Part shown: positions 30,919 to 39,593 of the stretch, piece after piece
Layout: each line of letters begins with the position of its first letter
How positions within the stretch are numbered: the stretch's first letter is position 1
DNA from: Clostridiaceae bacterium Marseille-Q4145
GTDB lineage: Bacteria > Bacillota > Clostridia > Lachnospirales > Lachnospiraceae
Direction: 5' to 3'
Assembly: GCA_018223365.1 (NCBI GenBank)
Contig: JAGTTP010000002.1
Coordinates: 1-64,000, forward strand
DNA length: 64,000 nucleotides
Notes under the pieces: model-generated
What the model was told of the DNA's origin: nothing
The model's database searches: none
Seen by the model: only the letters and a program-made list of their open reading frames with translations
Made by a program: the position numbers and the translations under genes

Positions 30919-31374
30919 TTATTCCCCCAGCTTTTCCTTTAATGTCTTTTCGTATTCTTCTTCTGCAATTTCCTTTAGCGCCTGGTATGTCGGTCTGGCT
31001 GCGTCTAACATAAAATGTTTAGGCTTGTGCATGGTCGTACCCCATTCATGGAACTTCATATAAAAGAACGGGGAAGTATCGCCCCTGTCCCAGCCCACCA
31101 GTTCGCCGTAGTTCCCGCTTTGCGTCGTTCCCTTCTTCGGTACATTGTCCGCCGCGTGCTGTCCGGTTCTGCTGCCTTTTCTGCCGGATTTCATGGGGTT
31201 ACTGCTGTACGCTTTCTTCCGTATCTGCCCTTCCGCTTCCTGTAAACCGATTTCGCCAGCCCGTTTTATGATTTTCTTGTTTAGTGCCTTTAGTTCTGAT
31301 TCTGTAGAAAGTCTTTCTATTTCCTTCTGCATTTCATTCAGTCCTAAAAACTCCATTGAAATATCAAAACTCAT
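30919..31374 (-). CDS. HK97 gp10-family neck/tail protein
   Basis: 151 aa. MEFLGLNEMQKEIERLSTES, GLQEAEGQIRKKAYSSNPMK then WDRGDTSPFFYMKFHEWGTT are typical of HK97-gp10. Overlaps the head closure gene stop. Acts in the head-tail joint. Confidence 0.85.
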   Translation of the reverse strand: MSFDISMEFLGLNEMQKEIERLSTESELKALNKKIIKRAGEIGLQEAEGQIRKKAYSSNPMKSGRKGSRTGQHAADNVPKKGTTQSGNYGELVGWDRGDTSPFFYMKFHEWGTTMHKPKHFMLDAARPTYQALKEIAEEEYEKTLKEKLGE

Positions 31375-31682
31375 ACTATTTCCTGTGCCTTTATCACGAT
31401 TTTCCTACGGTTATACTTTCCGTAGTCTGCCGCGATAATGTTAAACATCCTTTCGCCCCATTTAACCCGGTATTCCTTTGTATTTAAGGCTTCCAGTTTT
31501 AAGCAAAACCTGGTTTCAAAATTCACTACGTTTTCTAATTTTGCTTCCAGGGCGCTATATAACTCTTTTCCGTACAGGCTCTTTACATCACACCAGCACT
31601 TATGATAGTCTTCCCAGGTTTCCACTGGTCTTCCTTTTTCTACTGTCTTTTTACGTTTTTGAATTACTAAATACATAATCAC
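31371..31682 (-). CDS. phage head closure protein
   Basis: 103 aa, head-tail adaptor (SPP1 gp16-like). KKTVEKGRPVETWEDYHKCW CDVKSL and NFETRFCLKLEALNTKEYRV are the family pattern. Starts within the previous connector stop (31679-31682). Confidence 0.8.
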   Translation of the reverse strand: MIMYLVIQKRKKTVEKGRPVETWEDYHKCWCDVKSLYGKELYSALEAKLENVVNFETRFCLKLEALNTKEYRVKWGERMFNIIAADYGKYNRRKIVIKAQEIV

Positions 31683-31996
31683 GCCCCCACATTCGCCAGC
31701 TTGTCTAATATGGTTTTTGTGATATTATCGGTTTTTGTGTTGCTTCCTACCGTAGTAGAACGCACTTCGTACATATCGCTTATGATTTTCTTTAGAAGAA
31801 GGGCGGCGATTCTCCGCCCTTTTTCGTATTCTTCGTCGCTTTCGTAGTTCGCCCTATCCTTATACCCAGTGCCTACGCAACTATCTATATAGGCTTCGGC
31901 TGTCAAAATAAGCCCGCTTATTTCCTCGTCGTCTTCGTCGTAGCTTACCCTTAAATAGTTCTTCGCCTGTTCAAGCGTTAATAATTCTGCTGCCAT
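31679..31996 (-). CDS. head-tail connector protein (gp6-like)
   Basis: 105 aa. LLTLEQAKNYLRVSYDEDDE EISGLILTAEAYID is the classic opening of the DNA-packaging/connector family; KGRRIAALLLKKIISDMYEV follows. It forms the ring below the portal. Confidence 0.9.
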   Translation of the reverse strand: MAAELLTLEQAKNYLRVSYDEDDEEISGLILTAEAYIDSCVGTGYKDRANYESDEEYEKGRRIAALLLKKIISDMYEVRSTTVGSNTKTDNITKTILDKLANVGA

Positions 31997-32018
31997 TTCC
32001 TACCCCTTCCGGGACGCA

Positions 32019-33128
32019 TTAGGCAGCCGGGGTAAATTCTACCTTGAAGTCTGCCCTGTCGTCCAACTTCTCACAGTCAAAGCGTTCTTGTACCTTAAGT
32101 GCTGTTTCATCAGATTCAAAGAATACAGACTTATCTGTAGACACTGTGTAGCCCTTTCTTTCAAAGAACTTAACCAGCGCATACAGGTTAACCACATAAA
32201 ATACTACCTTTCCGGTCGCGCTTGCTGTTACCGCTTCGTCGCTCAAAGTGATAAGCTGGCGGTTCTGGAAGTAGTCTTTACCGTTTACGGTCTTTACTAA
32301 ATCCAGGTTTCTACCGTTCTTATCTTCCTGGGACTGCAAATATACATAACCTGTAAGGTTTGTGATAACTACAGTCTTTGCGCGAAGTGTCGGTAATACG
32401 CCGTCGATTACCTTTTTAACCCCGCGCCAGTCTGTCACGCCTGTAGACTTGTCTGTAGCGTTGTCCTCGACAATCTGTAAGATTTCGTCGTTTTCGCTGT
32501 TAACGCCAGCTTCCGCAAAATCCGGCTTAATAACATCCTGGACGATATTAACAGCTTCGTCTTCCTGTAAGTCGTTGGCAATCGGAACTAACGCGCCGTA
32601 GTTCTCGATATTGTAGCTAATATCCTGTGTGTTAGCGGCTTCCCCTGTTAACTTAGTACCAGATTTATACTTAGTAAGCTTCTTGCCGCCAATCTTTGCA
32701 AACGGCATTTTTCCATGATTGGAAGTAGCGCGTACAATGTGGCAATGTTCCTTAAGGCTGGGGAAGCCCTCACGCAATACCTGGATGTCATTAACGAACT
32801 GCTCCGGCAGAATCGCGGCGTTGTTGTCAATGGTTACGGCTGCTCTTTCCTCGTCTGTAAGTGCTTCTTTGCCCTTAAGTGCAAATTTAACGGCTGCTCT
32901 CAACTCGCTTACTGCGGAAACTGTACGCTTTTCTTCCTTCTTGCGCTTCTGTCCTCTTAATTCCTCTTTTTCCTCGTCGTCTTCTGCTTCTCTTACAGCA
33001 AGCAAGCGCTGTAATCTTCTTTTTTCCTCTAACGCCGCTTCTGCCTTATCCGCGTCGCGGCTTTCCAGGTAGCCGTTAATCTCCTCTGTTTTCTTTCCGA
33101 TTAACTCTCTGATTTCCTGTACTGTCAT
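32019..33128 (-). CDS. HK97-family major capsid protein
   Basis: 369 aa. Residues about 1-85 are a charged delta-domain scaffold (REAEDDEEKEELRGQKRKKE), presumably removed by the protease. The mature capsid fold starts near 90: LPEQFVNDIQVLREGFPSLK, GKMPFAKIGGKKLTKYKSGT and IENYGALVPIANDLQEDEAV. It follows the protease gene in the standard HK97 order. Confidence 0.92.
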   Translation of the reverse strand: MTVQEIRELIGKKTEEINGYLESRDADKAEAALEEKRRLQRLLAVREAEDDEEKEELRGQKRKKEEKRTVSAVSELRAAVKFALKGKEALTDEERAAVTIDNNAAILPEQFVNDIQVLREGFPSLKEHCHIVRATSNHGKMPFAKIGGKKLTKYKSGTKLTGEAANTQDISYNIENYGALVPIANDLQEDEAVNIVQDVIKPDFAEAGVNSENDEILQIVEDNATDKSTGVTDWRGVKKVIDGVLPTLRAKTVVITNLTGYVYLQSQEDKNGRNLDLVKTVNGKDYFQNRQLITLSDEAVTASATGKVVFYVVNLYALVKFFERKGYTVSTDKSVFFESDETALKVQERFDCEKLDDRADFKVEFTPAA

Positions 33129-33131
33129 TTC

Positions 33132-33812
33132 TTAAAACTCCTTTTCGTTTTCTTCCCTAAGCTGCATAAGCCGGGCTTCCATTTTTAATTTTTCTAATCT
33201 CTTTTCTTCTTTTGCTTCTTCTTTTACCTTCTCAAAGCTTCTACAGCTAATTTCTGAACTGTCATAAGCCGGGAAGGTGCAAGGGCTTACTTCCAGCAGC
33301 ACCGCCTTTACTACGCTTCTTTTGTAAATTTCTTCGCCTTCATGTACTACTTTGCTCCACCTGTCTTCCTGGCAGATAAAGCCGAAGCTGCTACCGTCTA
33401 CATCCCCGCGCTGTACGCTCTCTTTTACGTCATTTCCCCAGGTATTGTTAGGTAAATCAATGTCATACGCTAACCCTGTGGTATCTGCCGTATTGAAGCG
33501 TAAAGTATCGGTTTTTGTGCTTCCTAACGGTCTGCTTGTGTCGTGATTCCATAAGGCTTTTATCTCTTTCCCCGCTTCTTTACAGCTATTTAAGCTTTCG
33601 TCGAAGCAGCCCGCCGCGATTTCCTCTAAATATTTGTCGCCCCAGCGGTCTACTATCAAAACAGGGGTATTGTATTTAACTGCATATCCGCCGATTGTCC
33701 GGCTGTCTTCTCCCTCTGCTGCCGCTCTTACTTCCAGGGCGATTCCCTGGCACTTGCGACAGTAATTACGAATTTCTGGGCTTTCTCCTTCCGTTCCTCT
33801 ATTCGTTGGCAT
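33132..33812 (-). CDS. HK97-family prohead protease
   Basis: 226 aa. TIGGYAVKYNTPVLIVDRWG and FDESLNSCKEAGKEIKALWN HD carry the catalytic His (ALWNHD); the Ser is in VDGSSFGF. It processes the capsid and scaffold. Starts inside the end of the portal gene. Confidence 0.92.
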   Translation of the reverse strand: MPTNRGTEGESPEIRNYCRKCQGIALEVRAAAEGEDSRTIGGYAVKYNTPVLIVDRWGDKYLEEIAAGCFDESLNSCKEAGKEIKALWNHDTSRPLGSTKTDTLRFNTADTTGLAYDIDLPNNTWGNDVKESVQRGDVDGSSFGFICQEDRWSKVVHEGEEIYKRSVVKAVLLEVSPCTFPAYDSSEISCRSFEKVKEEAKEEKRLEKLKMEARLMQLREENEKEF

Positions 33813-35037
33813 TGCTCCCGCTCCCTTCTTCTTTTTTGCCTATGTCTTTTAGCTTCAAAACTCCGGCATTTACTATTAGTTCGTCCCCGTCCGGCAGCTT
33901 TTGGCGCTGTAGTTCTAACCTAGCTTCGTTCGGGGTGTAGATTCCGTTAGAAACATAAGCACAAAGTATTTTCTGCTGTGTTTCTGCCGAAGTCCTCAAA
34001 ATCACGTTCGTATTAAAACGCGCTTTGTAGCCCTTGTCCCGTTTCTCTTTTGTTAATGCGCTCCATGTAGTTTCCTGTTCTATGGATTCAAACAGGATTA
34101 ACAGTGTGTCAATTAAAAAGCTTAATTGCTGCTGTTCCAAGGAATTATTATTAGCGTCCTTAAGGTCGTTAAGCTGGTGCATTTTGATACCAAAAAGCGC
34201 CGCTATCTGGCTTATAGACATTCTTCTAATCTGTTCGTACTGCGCGTCCGCCAGTGACAAATTTATAGGCTGCACACTAAAGCCCGCCGGGACTGTAAAA
34301 ATACGTTTTCCTTTGCTGTAAAGCCGCCCGAATTTCTCTTGTGTCTTCCTTAACTCTTTTTCGTCCTTAATGTCAGACGTAAGCTGTACTACCAGCTTAT
34401 TAGTAAGCCCGTTATCGTACAGCGTATTAAGGTAATTCTGCGCCTTTATCTGCCCTTCTATCGTGCCTTTCACAATTTCCCTAATCGGTTTTGTGTTGAT
34501 TCCGTCCATTGTAAAGCCCTTGAATATAAGCAAGTCTTCATAAAAGCCAGATTCTGTAAAGCTGCTTCCTACAATCCTGTAATCTACTAAAACCTTGTGC
34601 CTAAGCTTCGATTTTAATAGCCCCGCGTCGTCTACCGTGATTCCTTCCACTGTACACGGGTACAGCGCTTCTATTTCTCCGTTTTTTCCGTACTGTTTCG
34701 CAATCGCGCTAATACCTTCGTGCTGCCTGGTGGCTTCTACCGCCTTCCACATGTCAATAGCTGTCATGTATGGGTTAGGGCGAAGGCTTAACAGTTCGTT
34801 TAGTCTTTCTTCTGTTGCCCTTCTTATTCCGTTTTCTGTGTCTTGCACCAGGTAAAGCGGCGTTTTTGCTACCGCTTCCGATAACTGCTTAATACATGTA
34901 AAGTACGTCGCTTCCCTCATAGCTGCCGCTGGCTGCTCTGAATCTATCCCGAATACCTTTAGGAATATCTTTTCTTCATCCGTAAGCGTTATGCTATCGG
35001 TCGTTTCTTCCCTCTTTTCCAAAAAATCTAAAAACAT
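33799..35037 (-). CDS. phage portal protein (HK97 type)
   Basis: 412 aa. TYFTCIKQLSEAVAKTPLYL, ELLSLRPNPYMTAIDMWKAV, and the helical crown MSISQIAALFGIKMHQLNDL KDANNNSLEQQQ are conserved in HK97 portals. Twelve copies form the DNA gate. Overlaps the protease start by 14 bases and the small membrane gene at its own start. Confidence 0.92.
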   Translation of the reverse strand: MFLDFLEKREETTDSITLTDEEKIFLKVFGIDSEQPAAAMREATYFTCIKQLSEAVAKTPLYLVQDTENGIRRATEERLNELLSLRPNPYMTAIDMWKAVEATRQHEGISAIAKQYGKNGEIEALYPCTVEGITVDDAGLLKSKLRHKVLVDYRIVGSSFTESGFYEDLLIFKGFTMDGINTKPIREIVKGTIEGQIKAQNYLNTLYDNGLTNKLVVQLTSDIKDEKELRKTQEKFGRLYSKGKRIFTVPAGFSVQPINLSLADAQYEQIRRMSISQIAALFGIKMHQLNDLKDANNNSLEQQQLSFLIDTLLILFESIEQETTWSALTKEKRDKGYKARFNTNVILRTSAETQQKILCAYVSNGIYTPNEARLELQRQKLPDGDELIVNAGVLKLKDIGKKEEGSGSNANE

Positions 35038-35219
35038 TACTTCTTACCACTCCTAACCAGCATAACCGCCGCTACCAGCATTTCGCCGCTTAGTAGATAT
35101 AACCCCGCGTGTTTGCTTATGTCATACGTTACCGCAAAAGCAATAACCAGGGCTGCCACTAATAGCGCGTCTGCGACTATTAACCTTTTATTTTTTATCT
35201 GTTTTATTCTCTTAAGCAT
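35037..35219 (-). CDS. small membrane protein between terminase and portal
   Basis: 60 aa: basic start (MLKRIKQIKNKRLIVADALL), two hydrophobic segments (VAALVIAFAVTYDIS and YLLSGEMLVAAVMLV). Its stop overlaps the portal ATG. Function unknown; small membrane proteins in this place are sometimes linked to superinfection exclusion, but nothing here proves it. Confidence 0.55.
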   Translation of the reverse strand: MLKRIKQIKNKRLIVADALLVAALVIAFAVTYDISKHAGLYLLSGEMLVAAVMLVRSGKK

Positions 35220-35231
35220 TTTCTACCTTCT

Positions 35232-36851
35232 TTACATAGCGTCCAGGTATTCAACCGGGTTATAATGTTCAATACCGTTTTCTTCGATACACAATAGCAA
35301 GCCCATAAGCATAGCTATAATGCCGTCTATCTTAAATTTCGATTTCTTCTTACTGTACTTCACGCCTAACATTTCGTCGTAAACCGCTATACAGTTCTTA
35401 GCCATGAACCGGAAGCACTCATTTTCTGCTATGATGATTCTTTCATCTACTAACAGGTTTTCAAAATCATTTATAACCTGTGTCATGGTCTTAGTTCCCT
35501 GTCCTAACGGTATTACTTCCCAGCGGTCTTCCAGCCTGTTAATAATCGTCTGGCTTCCCCACTGGTCGAAGCCTATTTGTTCTATCCTGTACGTTTCGTC
35601 CAGTTCCGTAGCATGGTCTAAAAATCTATCGAAGTTTATATATTTCCCGTCAAGCGCTATTAAATCGCCTTTCTTTATCCAGTATTCATAAGGGTTATTA
35701 TCCTTATGCTGTCTGTATGCTACGGTTTCTTTCGGTGTGTACAGATACGGAACGACTATGAAGCGCCCCGTAGTTTCTTCGTAGAATACCAGGACAAAGC
35801 CCGTAATATCGTTCTTGCTGGATAAATCCAGCCCGCCCCAGCACTTCCAGCCTTTTAGATCTTCTGTATCTACCTTTTTCGTGCATGTGTCCCATAAATC
35901 CATATTGATAGCGCCTTTTTCATGGTCTAATGCTACATGCTGGTTTAGGAACATTCGTCTAAACATGTTTTCCTGTAGTGGCATTAGCCTAATGCGCTTT
36001 GCATAGTTCGCCAGGTCTTCCAGTTTCCTAAATACTCCTAATGCTGGGTTTGATTTATACCACTGGGCTTCGTCCTCTACGTTACAGTCTTTGTCCGCTT
36101 CGTATATCCGGTAATAAAAGCTAGGGTCGTTTACCTCTCCGGCTTCTATCTTTTTTGCCATTGTGTAAAGCTGCATTTCCGGGTTTGCTGGGTCTTCCCC
36201 GCTGGAAGCTGTCGTAATTGTCATTATTAACGGTTCATCCCATGCACCTTGTCCGGTTCTAAGCTTTCCGTACATTTCGTCGTTTTTTGCCTGGTGTATC
36301 TCGTCCAGGACTGCCACATAGTCGTTAAAACTGTCCGCATTATCCGCGTCAGAAGACAGTACCATAAGCTTATTACCGTTGTCCTTCCGTACAATGGTTT
36401 TTGTACTGCTCGTTATCTTGCAGTACCGCCTTAAGGTCTTATTTGTCTTTATGAAATGTTCTACAGTTGCGTATAATTCCCCCGCCTGTTTCGTCGTATT
36501 TGCTGTTAAAATAAAAAGCGCGCCGAAGATATGCCGCTGACAGAAGAACAAATACACTACAATGATTGCCGCTAAGAATGATTTACCATTTTTTCGCGGT
36601 ATGTTTATATGTGCTTCTCTATGTTTGCGCTTGCCGTCGCTTCTTCTCTTTACGCAAAGAATTTCGGTTATAATCTCAAACTGAAATTCTAGTAATTCAA
36701 ATTGTCGGCTTGCGCCCCTGTCATTAGTCAACTTCGACACGAACTTAAATACTTTCGTCGCTTCTTCAACGTCGTAATAATATTCTTCGTTGTCCCACTT
36801 CTTTTGTAACTTTTCCAACCAGGAAGCTAATAGCAGTTCCTTTTTAATCAT
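35232..36851 (-). CDS. terL: terminase large subunit
   Basis: 539 aa, Terminase_1 type. ATPase: Walker A-like NIPRKNGKSFLAAI, Walker B YVAVLDEIHQAKN, coupling motif TITTASSG. Nuclease: first Asp in WGGLDLSSKNDITGF, later DQWGSQTI and the C-terminal KFKIDGIIAMLMGL. It packages concatemeric DNA into the prohead. Overlaps the end of the small-subunit gene by 8 bases. Confidence 0.95.
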   Translation of the reverse strand: MIKKELLLASWLEKLQKKWDNEEYYYDVEEATKVFKFVSKLTNDRGASRQFELLEFQFEIITEILCVKRRSDGKRKHREAHINIPRKNGKSFLAAIIVVYLFFCQRHIFGALFILTANTTKQAGELYATVEHFIKTNKTLRRYCKITSSTKTIVRKDNGNKLMVLSSDADNADSFNDYVAVLDEIHQAKNDEMYGKLRTGQGAWDEPLIMTITTASSGEDPANPEMQLYTMAKKIEAGEVNDPSFYYRIYEADKDCNVEDEAQWYKSNPALGVFRKLEDLANYAKRIRLMPLQENMFRRMFLNQHVALDHEKGAINMDLWDTCTKKVDTEDLKGWKCWGGLDLSSKNDITGFVLVFYEETTGRFIVVPYLYTPKETVAYRQHKDNNPYEYWIKKGDLIALDGKYINFDRFLDHATELDETYRIEQIGFDQWGSQTIINRLEDRWEVIPLGQGTKTMTQVINDFENLLVDERIIIAENECFRFMAKNCIAVYDEMLGVKYSKKKSKFKIDGIIAMLMGLLLCIEENGIEHYNPVEYLDAM

Positions 36852-37257
36852 GCGCTACCATTCCGTCTAATTCCGGGTCTATTCCGCTCTCCGAAGCGTT
36901 CCCGGCTTCCTTCATCCGCTGCCGCGCTGCCGGGGTTAGCCCCAATTCCTTAGCCCATGCCCTTAATTCTGTTTGCGCTTTGTTTGCTATGCTTACTTCT
37001 GGTCGTTGCTGCTCGTAGCCGTTGTCCCCAACAAGCATACTGTAGCCCTTTTCATCTATAATCTGTTCGCACCGTTGCCACTTTGCATAATTGATACAAT
37101 AGGCTTCCAGTGCCTTTAAGTCTTTGTCTGTAAAATCTTTTCCTTCTTCCGCTAAAATCTTGGCTACTCTGCGCCATTCCTTTTTAGCGGTATCATTTAA
37201 CCACTTCGGGCATGGTTTAGGCTTATTTTTCTCTTTTTCATTTTCTTCTTTTGCCAT
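36844..37257 (-). CDS. terS: terminase small subunit (P27 family)
   Basis: 137 aa. PKPCPKWLNDTAKKEWRRVA KILAEEGK and LKALEAYCINYAKWQRCEQI match the P27/phage terminase small-subunit pattern; the C-terminal ELGLTPAARQRMKE is typical. It recognises the packaging site, which should lie close by. Confidence 0.9.
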   Translation of the reverse strand: MAKEENEKEKNKPKPCPKWLNDTAKKEWRRVAKILAEEGKDFTDKDLKALEAYCINYAKWQRCEQIIDEKGYSMLVGDNGYEQQRPEVSIANKAQTELRAWAKELGLTPAARQRMKEAGNASESGIDPELDGMVAHD

Positions 37258-37350
37258 GCTTCCACCTCATGCACTCCCCCTATAGTAAAAATTGCCGTTT
37301 TTTTTCAAGCAAAGTTGAACTCGGGACTTTTATTTTATGTTTTTAAATTT

Positions 37351-37815
37351 TTATATCCCCCCTGTCAGAACGAACTCCCTATAGAACTGTTCTAACATTT
37401 CGTATAAAATCTTTTGCATTTTCTTCTTTGCCTTATAGCTGCGGTCATACTCCTTATGTATGCGCCTATGGTTCGCTTCGCTTAGTCCTATCACGTTCGC
37501 CGCGTCCAGTCTTCTAGCCCAGGCTTCCGTTATCTCTTGTATGTGGTGGTAGTTCTCCGCGTCTATAATTCTTCCAGTCGTATAGTATTCGTAAATGTCT
37601 ATGCCTAGCTGTGCTGCTGCCTGGGCGGCTCTGAACTGCTCCCAGGCTTTGCTATTATAAAACTGCTGCCGCCTGGCTTCCTGTTCGTCCTTCATGCGGC
37701 GCTGCTTATATTCTCTGTACTTCTTCCTGTCCGTTTCCCTGTGCTTATCACAGTACTTAACCCCGGCTTCTACTACCTTGTGACAGCCTGGATAACTGCA
37801 TAACTTCTTTATCAT
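37351..37815 (-). CDS. HNH endonuclease
   Basis: 154 aa. N-terminal zinc finger (KLCSYPGCHKVVEAGVKYCDKH) and an HNH core (AENYHHIQEITEA ... AANVIGLSEANHRRIHKEY). HNH genes next to terminase are required for genome cutting in HK97-like cos phages, so cohesive-end packaging is likely. It is the first gene of the late head operon, behind a terminator. Confidence 0.9.
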   Translation of the reverse strand: MIKKLCSYPGCHKVVEAGVKYCDKHRETDRKKYREYKQRRMKDEQEARRQQFYNSKAWEQFRAAQAAAQLGIDIYEYYTTGRIIDAENYHHIQEITEAWARRLDAANVIGLSEANHRRIHKEYDRSYKAKKKMQKILYEMLEQFYREFVLTGGI

Positions 37816-37879
37816 GTGCCGCCCTTCTTTAAATTAGCGCTGCTCTGGATTTCATGCAGCGCCGGAGGTTTAGGACAAA

Positions 37880-37930
37880 CAAAAAAGAAGAACCAGACAA
37901 AGGGGTCGTTACCTCTGTCTAATTCTTCTT
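37880..37930 (-). terminator. terminator after HicAB/early operon
   Basis: AAGAAGAA..AGACA (37885-37899) pairs with TGTCT..TTCTTCTT (37916-37930); on the minus strand TTTTTTG follows. It separates the early/plasmid-like block from the late head genes. The rest of 37816-38058 has no gene; a further weak hairpin (GCGCTGC / GCAGCGC) is at 37840-37863. Confidence 0.75.
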
Positions 37931-38058
37931 GTGCTTGTTCCTTAATATTACCATAAAGTTTTTATAGTTTCAACCGCTTTTATTTGATTTACCCATATAC
38001 TTTTAAGAGTTTTAGGGTAGGAAAAAGGCTACCAGCCGTAGCCGATAGCCTATATATG

Positions 38059-38403
38059 TTACAGTGCCAGCTTATATAATACCAACTGATTAAGGCTTAC
38101 GCCTTCTTCCTCTGCCTGGATTGCTAACCGCTGGTGTAATGATTTCGGAAGTCGTACATTAAACTTCCCGCTATAGTTCTCTGTTCTTTCCGGCAGCGGG
38201 ATAGGTAAGTTATTTTCTAACTTAACCTCTAAATATCCTTCCATAGCTTCGTTAAGATTTTCGTACAATTCTTCCAACGTATCGCCTGTACTCTGGCAGC
38301 CGTCCAGTTCTAAGATTTTCCCGTAAAAATAATGCCCGCTTTCGTCGTTCATTTCCTTTACGATTCTTGTATATGGCAGTTCCATATAATCCTTTACTTC
38401 CAT
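38059..38403 (-). CDS. hicB: HicB family antitoxin
   Basis: 114 aa. Degraded-RNase-H-like N-terminus (YFYGKILELDGCQSTGDTLE ELYENLNEAMEGYL) and a C-terminal ribbon-helix-helix (FNVRLPKSLHQRLAIQAEEE GVSLNQLV). It neutralises HicA and represses the operon. Follows hicA by about 50 bases. Confidence 0.92.
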   Translation of the reverse strand: MEVKDYMELPYTRIVKEMNDESGHYFYGKILELDGCQSTGDTLEELYENLNEAMEGYLEVKLENNLPIPLPERTENYSGKFNVRLPKSLHQRLAIQAEEEGVSLNQLVLYKLAL

Positions 38404-38455
38404 TATGTCCTACTCCTTTCTATTACTCTTTTATATTATATCCAGGTTAGGGGAT

Positions 38456-38683
38456 TTACTCCCCTATCCTGTTAAGTATGTCTACTATGTACGCCTTCTT
38501 TAATGGGCTTTCCTGTTTGATTGTGGTAAGGTCGCCTGTCTCTTTGTTCAAGTACTGTTTGTGGCTTCCTTTCTGTCTTACTCCTTCGTAGCCGTAAGCC
38601 CTTAGTACTTTGTCAGCTTCTTCGGGGCGTATACCGTTCGGCTGTCTTTTCATTTTTTCAATTATCTTTTCTACGCTTGGCAC
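38456..38683 (-). CDS. hicA: HicA family mRNA interferase toxin
   Basis: 75 aa, dsRBD-like. The active His is in GVRQKGSHKQYLN, and the C-terminus PLKKAYIVDILNRIGE is typical. It cleaves mRNA without ribosomes. In a prophage it may stabilise the element or abort competitor infections. Confidence 0.92.
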   Translation of the reverse strand: MPSVEKIIEKMKRQPNGIRPEEADKVLRAYGYEGVRQKGSHKQYLNKETGDLTTIKQESPLKKAYIVDILNRIGE

Positions 38684-38731
38684 TTTGTTATCTCCTTTCT
38701 GATATTATAGTACCATATTTAGTACTATATG

Positions 38732-39067
38732 TCAATTCTTTCTTGCATGTTTTTTATACTTTCTTCTGGTACAAAGTCCATGCAATCGCCGCCAGTTATT
38801 AGACTTGTCCGTATTTGCTGCTGCCAACTGCTGCCGCTTCCGGCTTCTCTCTAATTGTTTCTTTCTGTCTCTTATGGACTGCTGCCGTAAGTACTTCTTC
38901 GCCTGTTCGTTCCCCATAGCTTCCGCCATTCTTTTATAAAACTCTGAAAAACTGTTTACAATCTGCCTTCCCGCTTCCTGTATTGCTTTCGCTATGCGCC
39001 CGAACGCTTCTACTACTGCGTTCCATTCTTCCGGCGTTCCCTTCCATTCTTTCGGTACTTCTGTCAT
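38732..39067 (-). CDS. hypothetical basic phage protein
   Basis: 111 aa, helical N-terminus (WNAVVEAFGRIAKAIQEAGR) and a very basic C-terminus (RDRKKQLERSRKRQQ, RKYKKHARKN) suggesting nucleic-acid binding. Overlaps the next gene's stop. Not recognised. Confidence 0.55.
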   Translation of the reverse strand: MTEVPKEWKGTPEEWNAVVEAFGRIAKAIQEAGRQIVNSFSEFYKRMAEAMGNEQAKKYLRQQSIRDRKKQLERSRKRQQLAAANTDKSNNWRRLHGLCTRRKYKKHARKN

Positions 39068-39345
39068 TACTTCCCCTTTCTTTCTACCACTGTAAGACTT
39101 ATCGGTTCTATCATATCTTCCAGCAGTACATAATATGGCTTTTTGTTTCCTGGCGCTGCTTTCAGATTCACATAGGGGAAGTGTACGAAGTACGCCAGTA
39201 TTTCCATATCCGGGATATTACGCACTTCCTTAACCGTTCCAATCTTTCCCAGGATATGCTTAATATGTTTCTGCTTTACGCCCACTTCCTTAAGCCTGGC
39301 TTCTGTACATATTACCCGCACCTTTTGACCTTTTTTAATTTCCAT
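39067..39345 (-). CDS. hypothetical phage protein, small beta barrel
   Basis: 92 aa. KKGQKVRVICTEARLKEVGV and ILGKIGTVKEVRNIPDMEIL then YYVLLEDMIEPI resemble KOW/SH3-like barrels. ATG overlaps the previous stop region. Function unknown. Confidence 0.55.
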   Translation of the reverse strand: MEIKKGQKVRVICTEARLKEVGVKQKHIKHILGKIGTVKEVRNIPDMEILAYFVHFPYVNLKAAPGNKKPYYVLLEDMIEPISLTVVERKGK

Positions 39346-39362
39346 TTTCTTTCCCTCTGCTT

Positions 39363-39593
39363 TTAGCCTAATATTCTGTAATTCTGTATGTGCGATACCC
39401 GGAAAAGGCAGCTTTTACTTGTCTTAGCGTCTTTTTCCGTTAAAAAATAGTAGTTCCTTGGAAGGTATAAGTTCGGGTCGTTCTTAAAGTCTTCTTCTCC
39501 GGTCTTTCTTAAAATGCCTGTAATTTCCGTACCGTCAAATAACCGTAATTTTACCTTCTTTCCTAAATTGCCTTCTAACTCTTTTCTTGTCAT
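39363..39593 (-). CDS. hypothetical phage protein, Sm-like/SH3-like barrel
   Basis: 76 aa. LEGNLGKKVKLRLFDGTEIT GILRKTGEED and the end CLFRVSHIQNYRIL follow the Sm-like strand pattern (VxLxDGxxxxGxL). Overlaps the parB stop by 4 bases. Role unknown; RNA binding is only a guess. Confidence 0.5.
   Translation of the reverse strand: MTRKELEGNLGKKVKLRLFDGTEITGILRKTGEEDFKNDPNLYLPRNYYFLTEKDAKTSKSCLFRVSHIQNYRILG

Noticed and set aside
37258..37350. cos site next to the HNH and terminase genes
   Set aside because: The context suggests cohesive-end packaging, but no convincing nick dyad could be read, so no site is listed.
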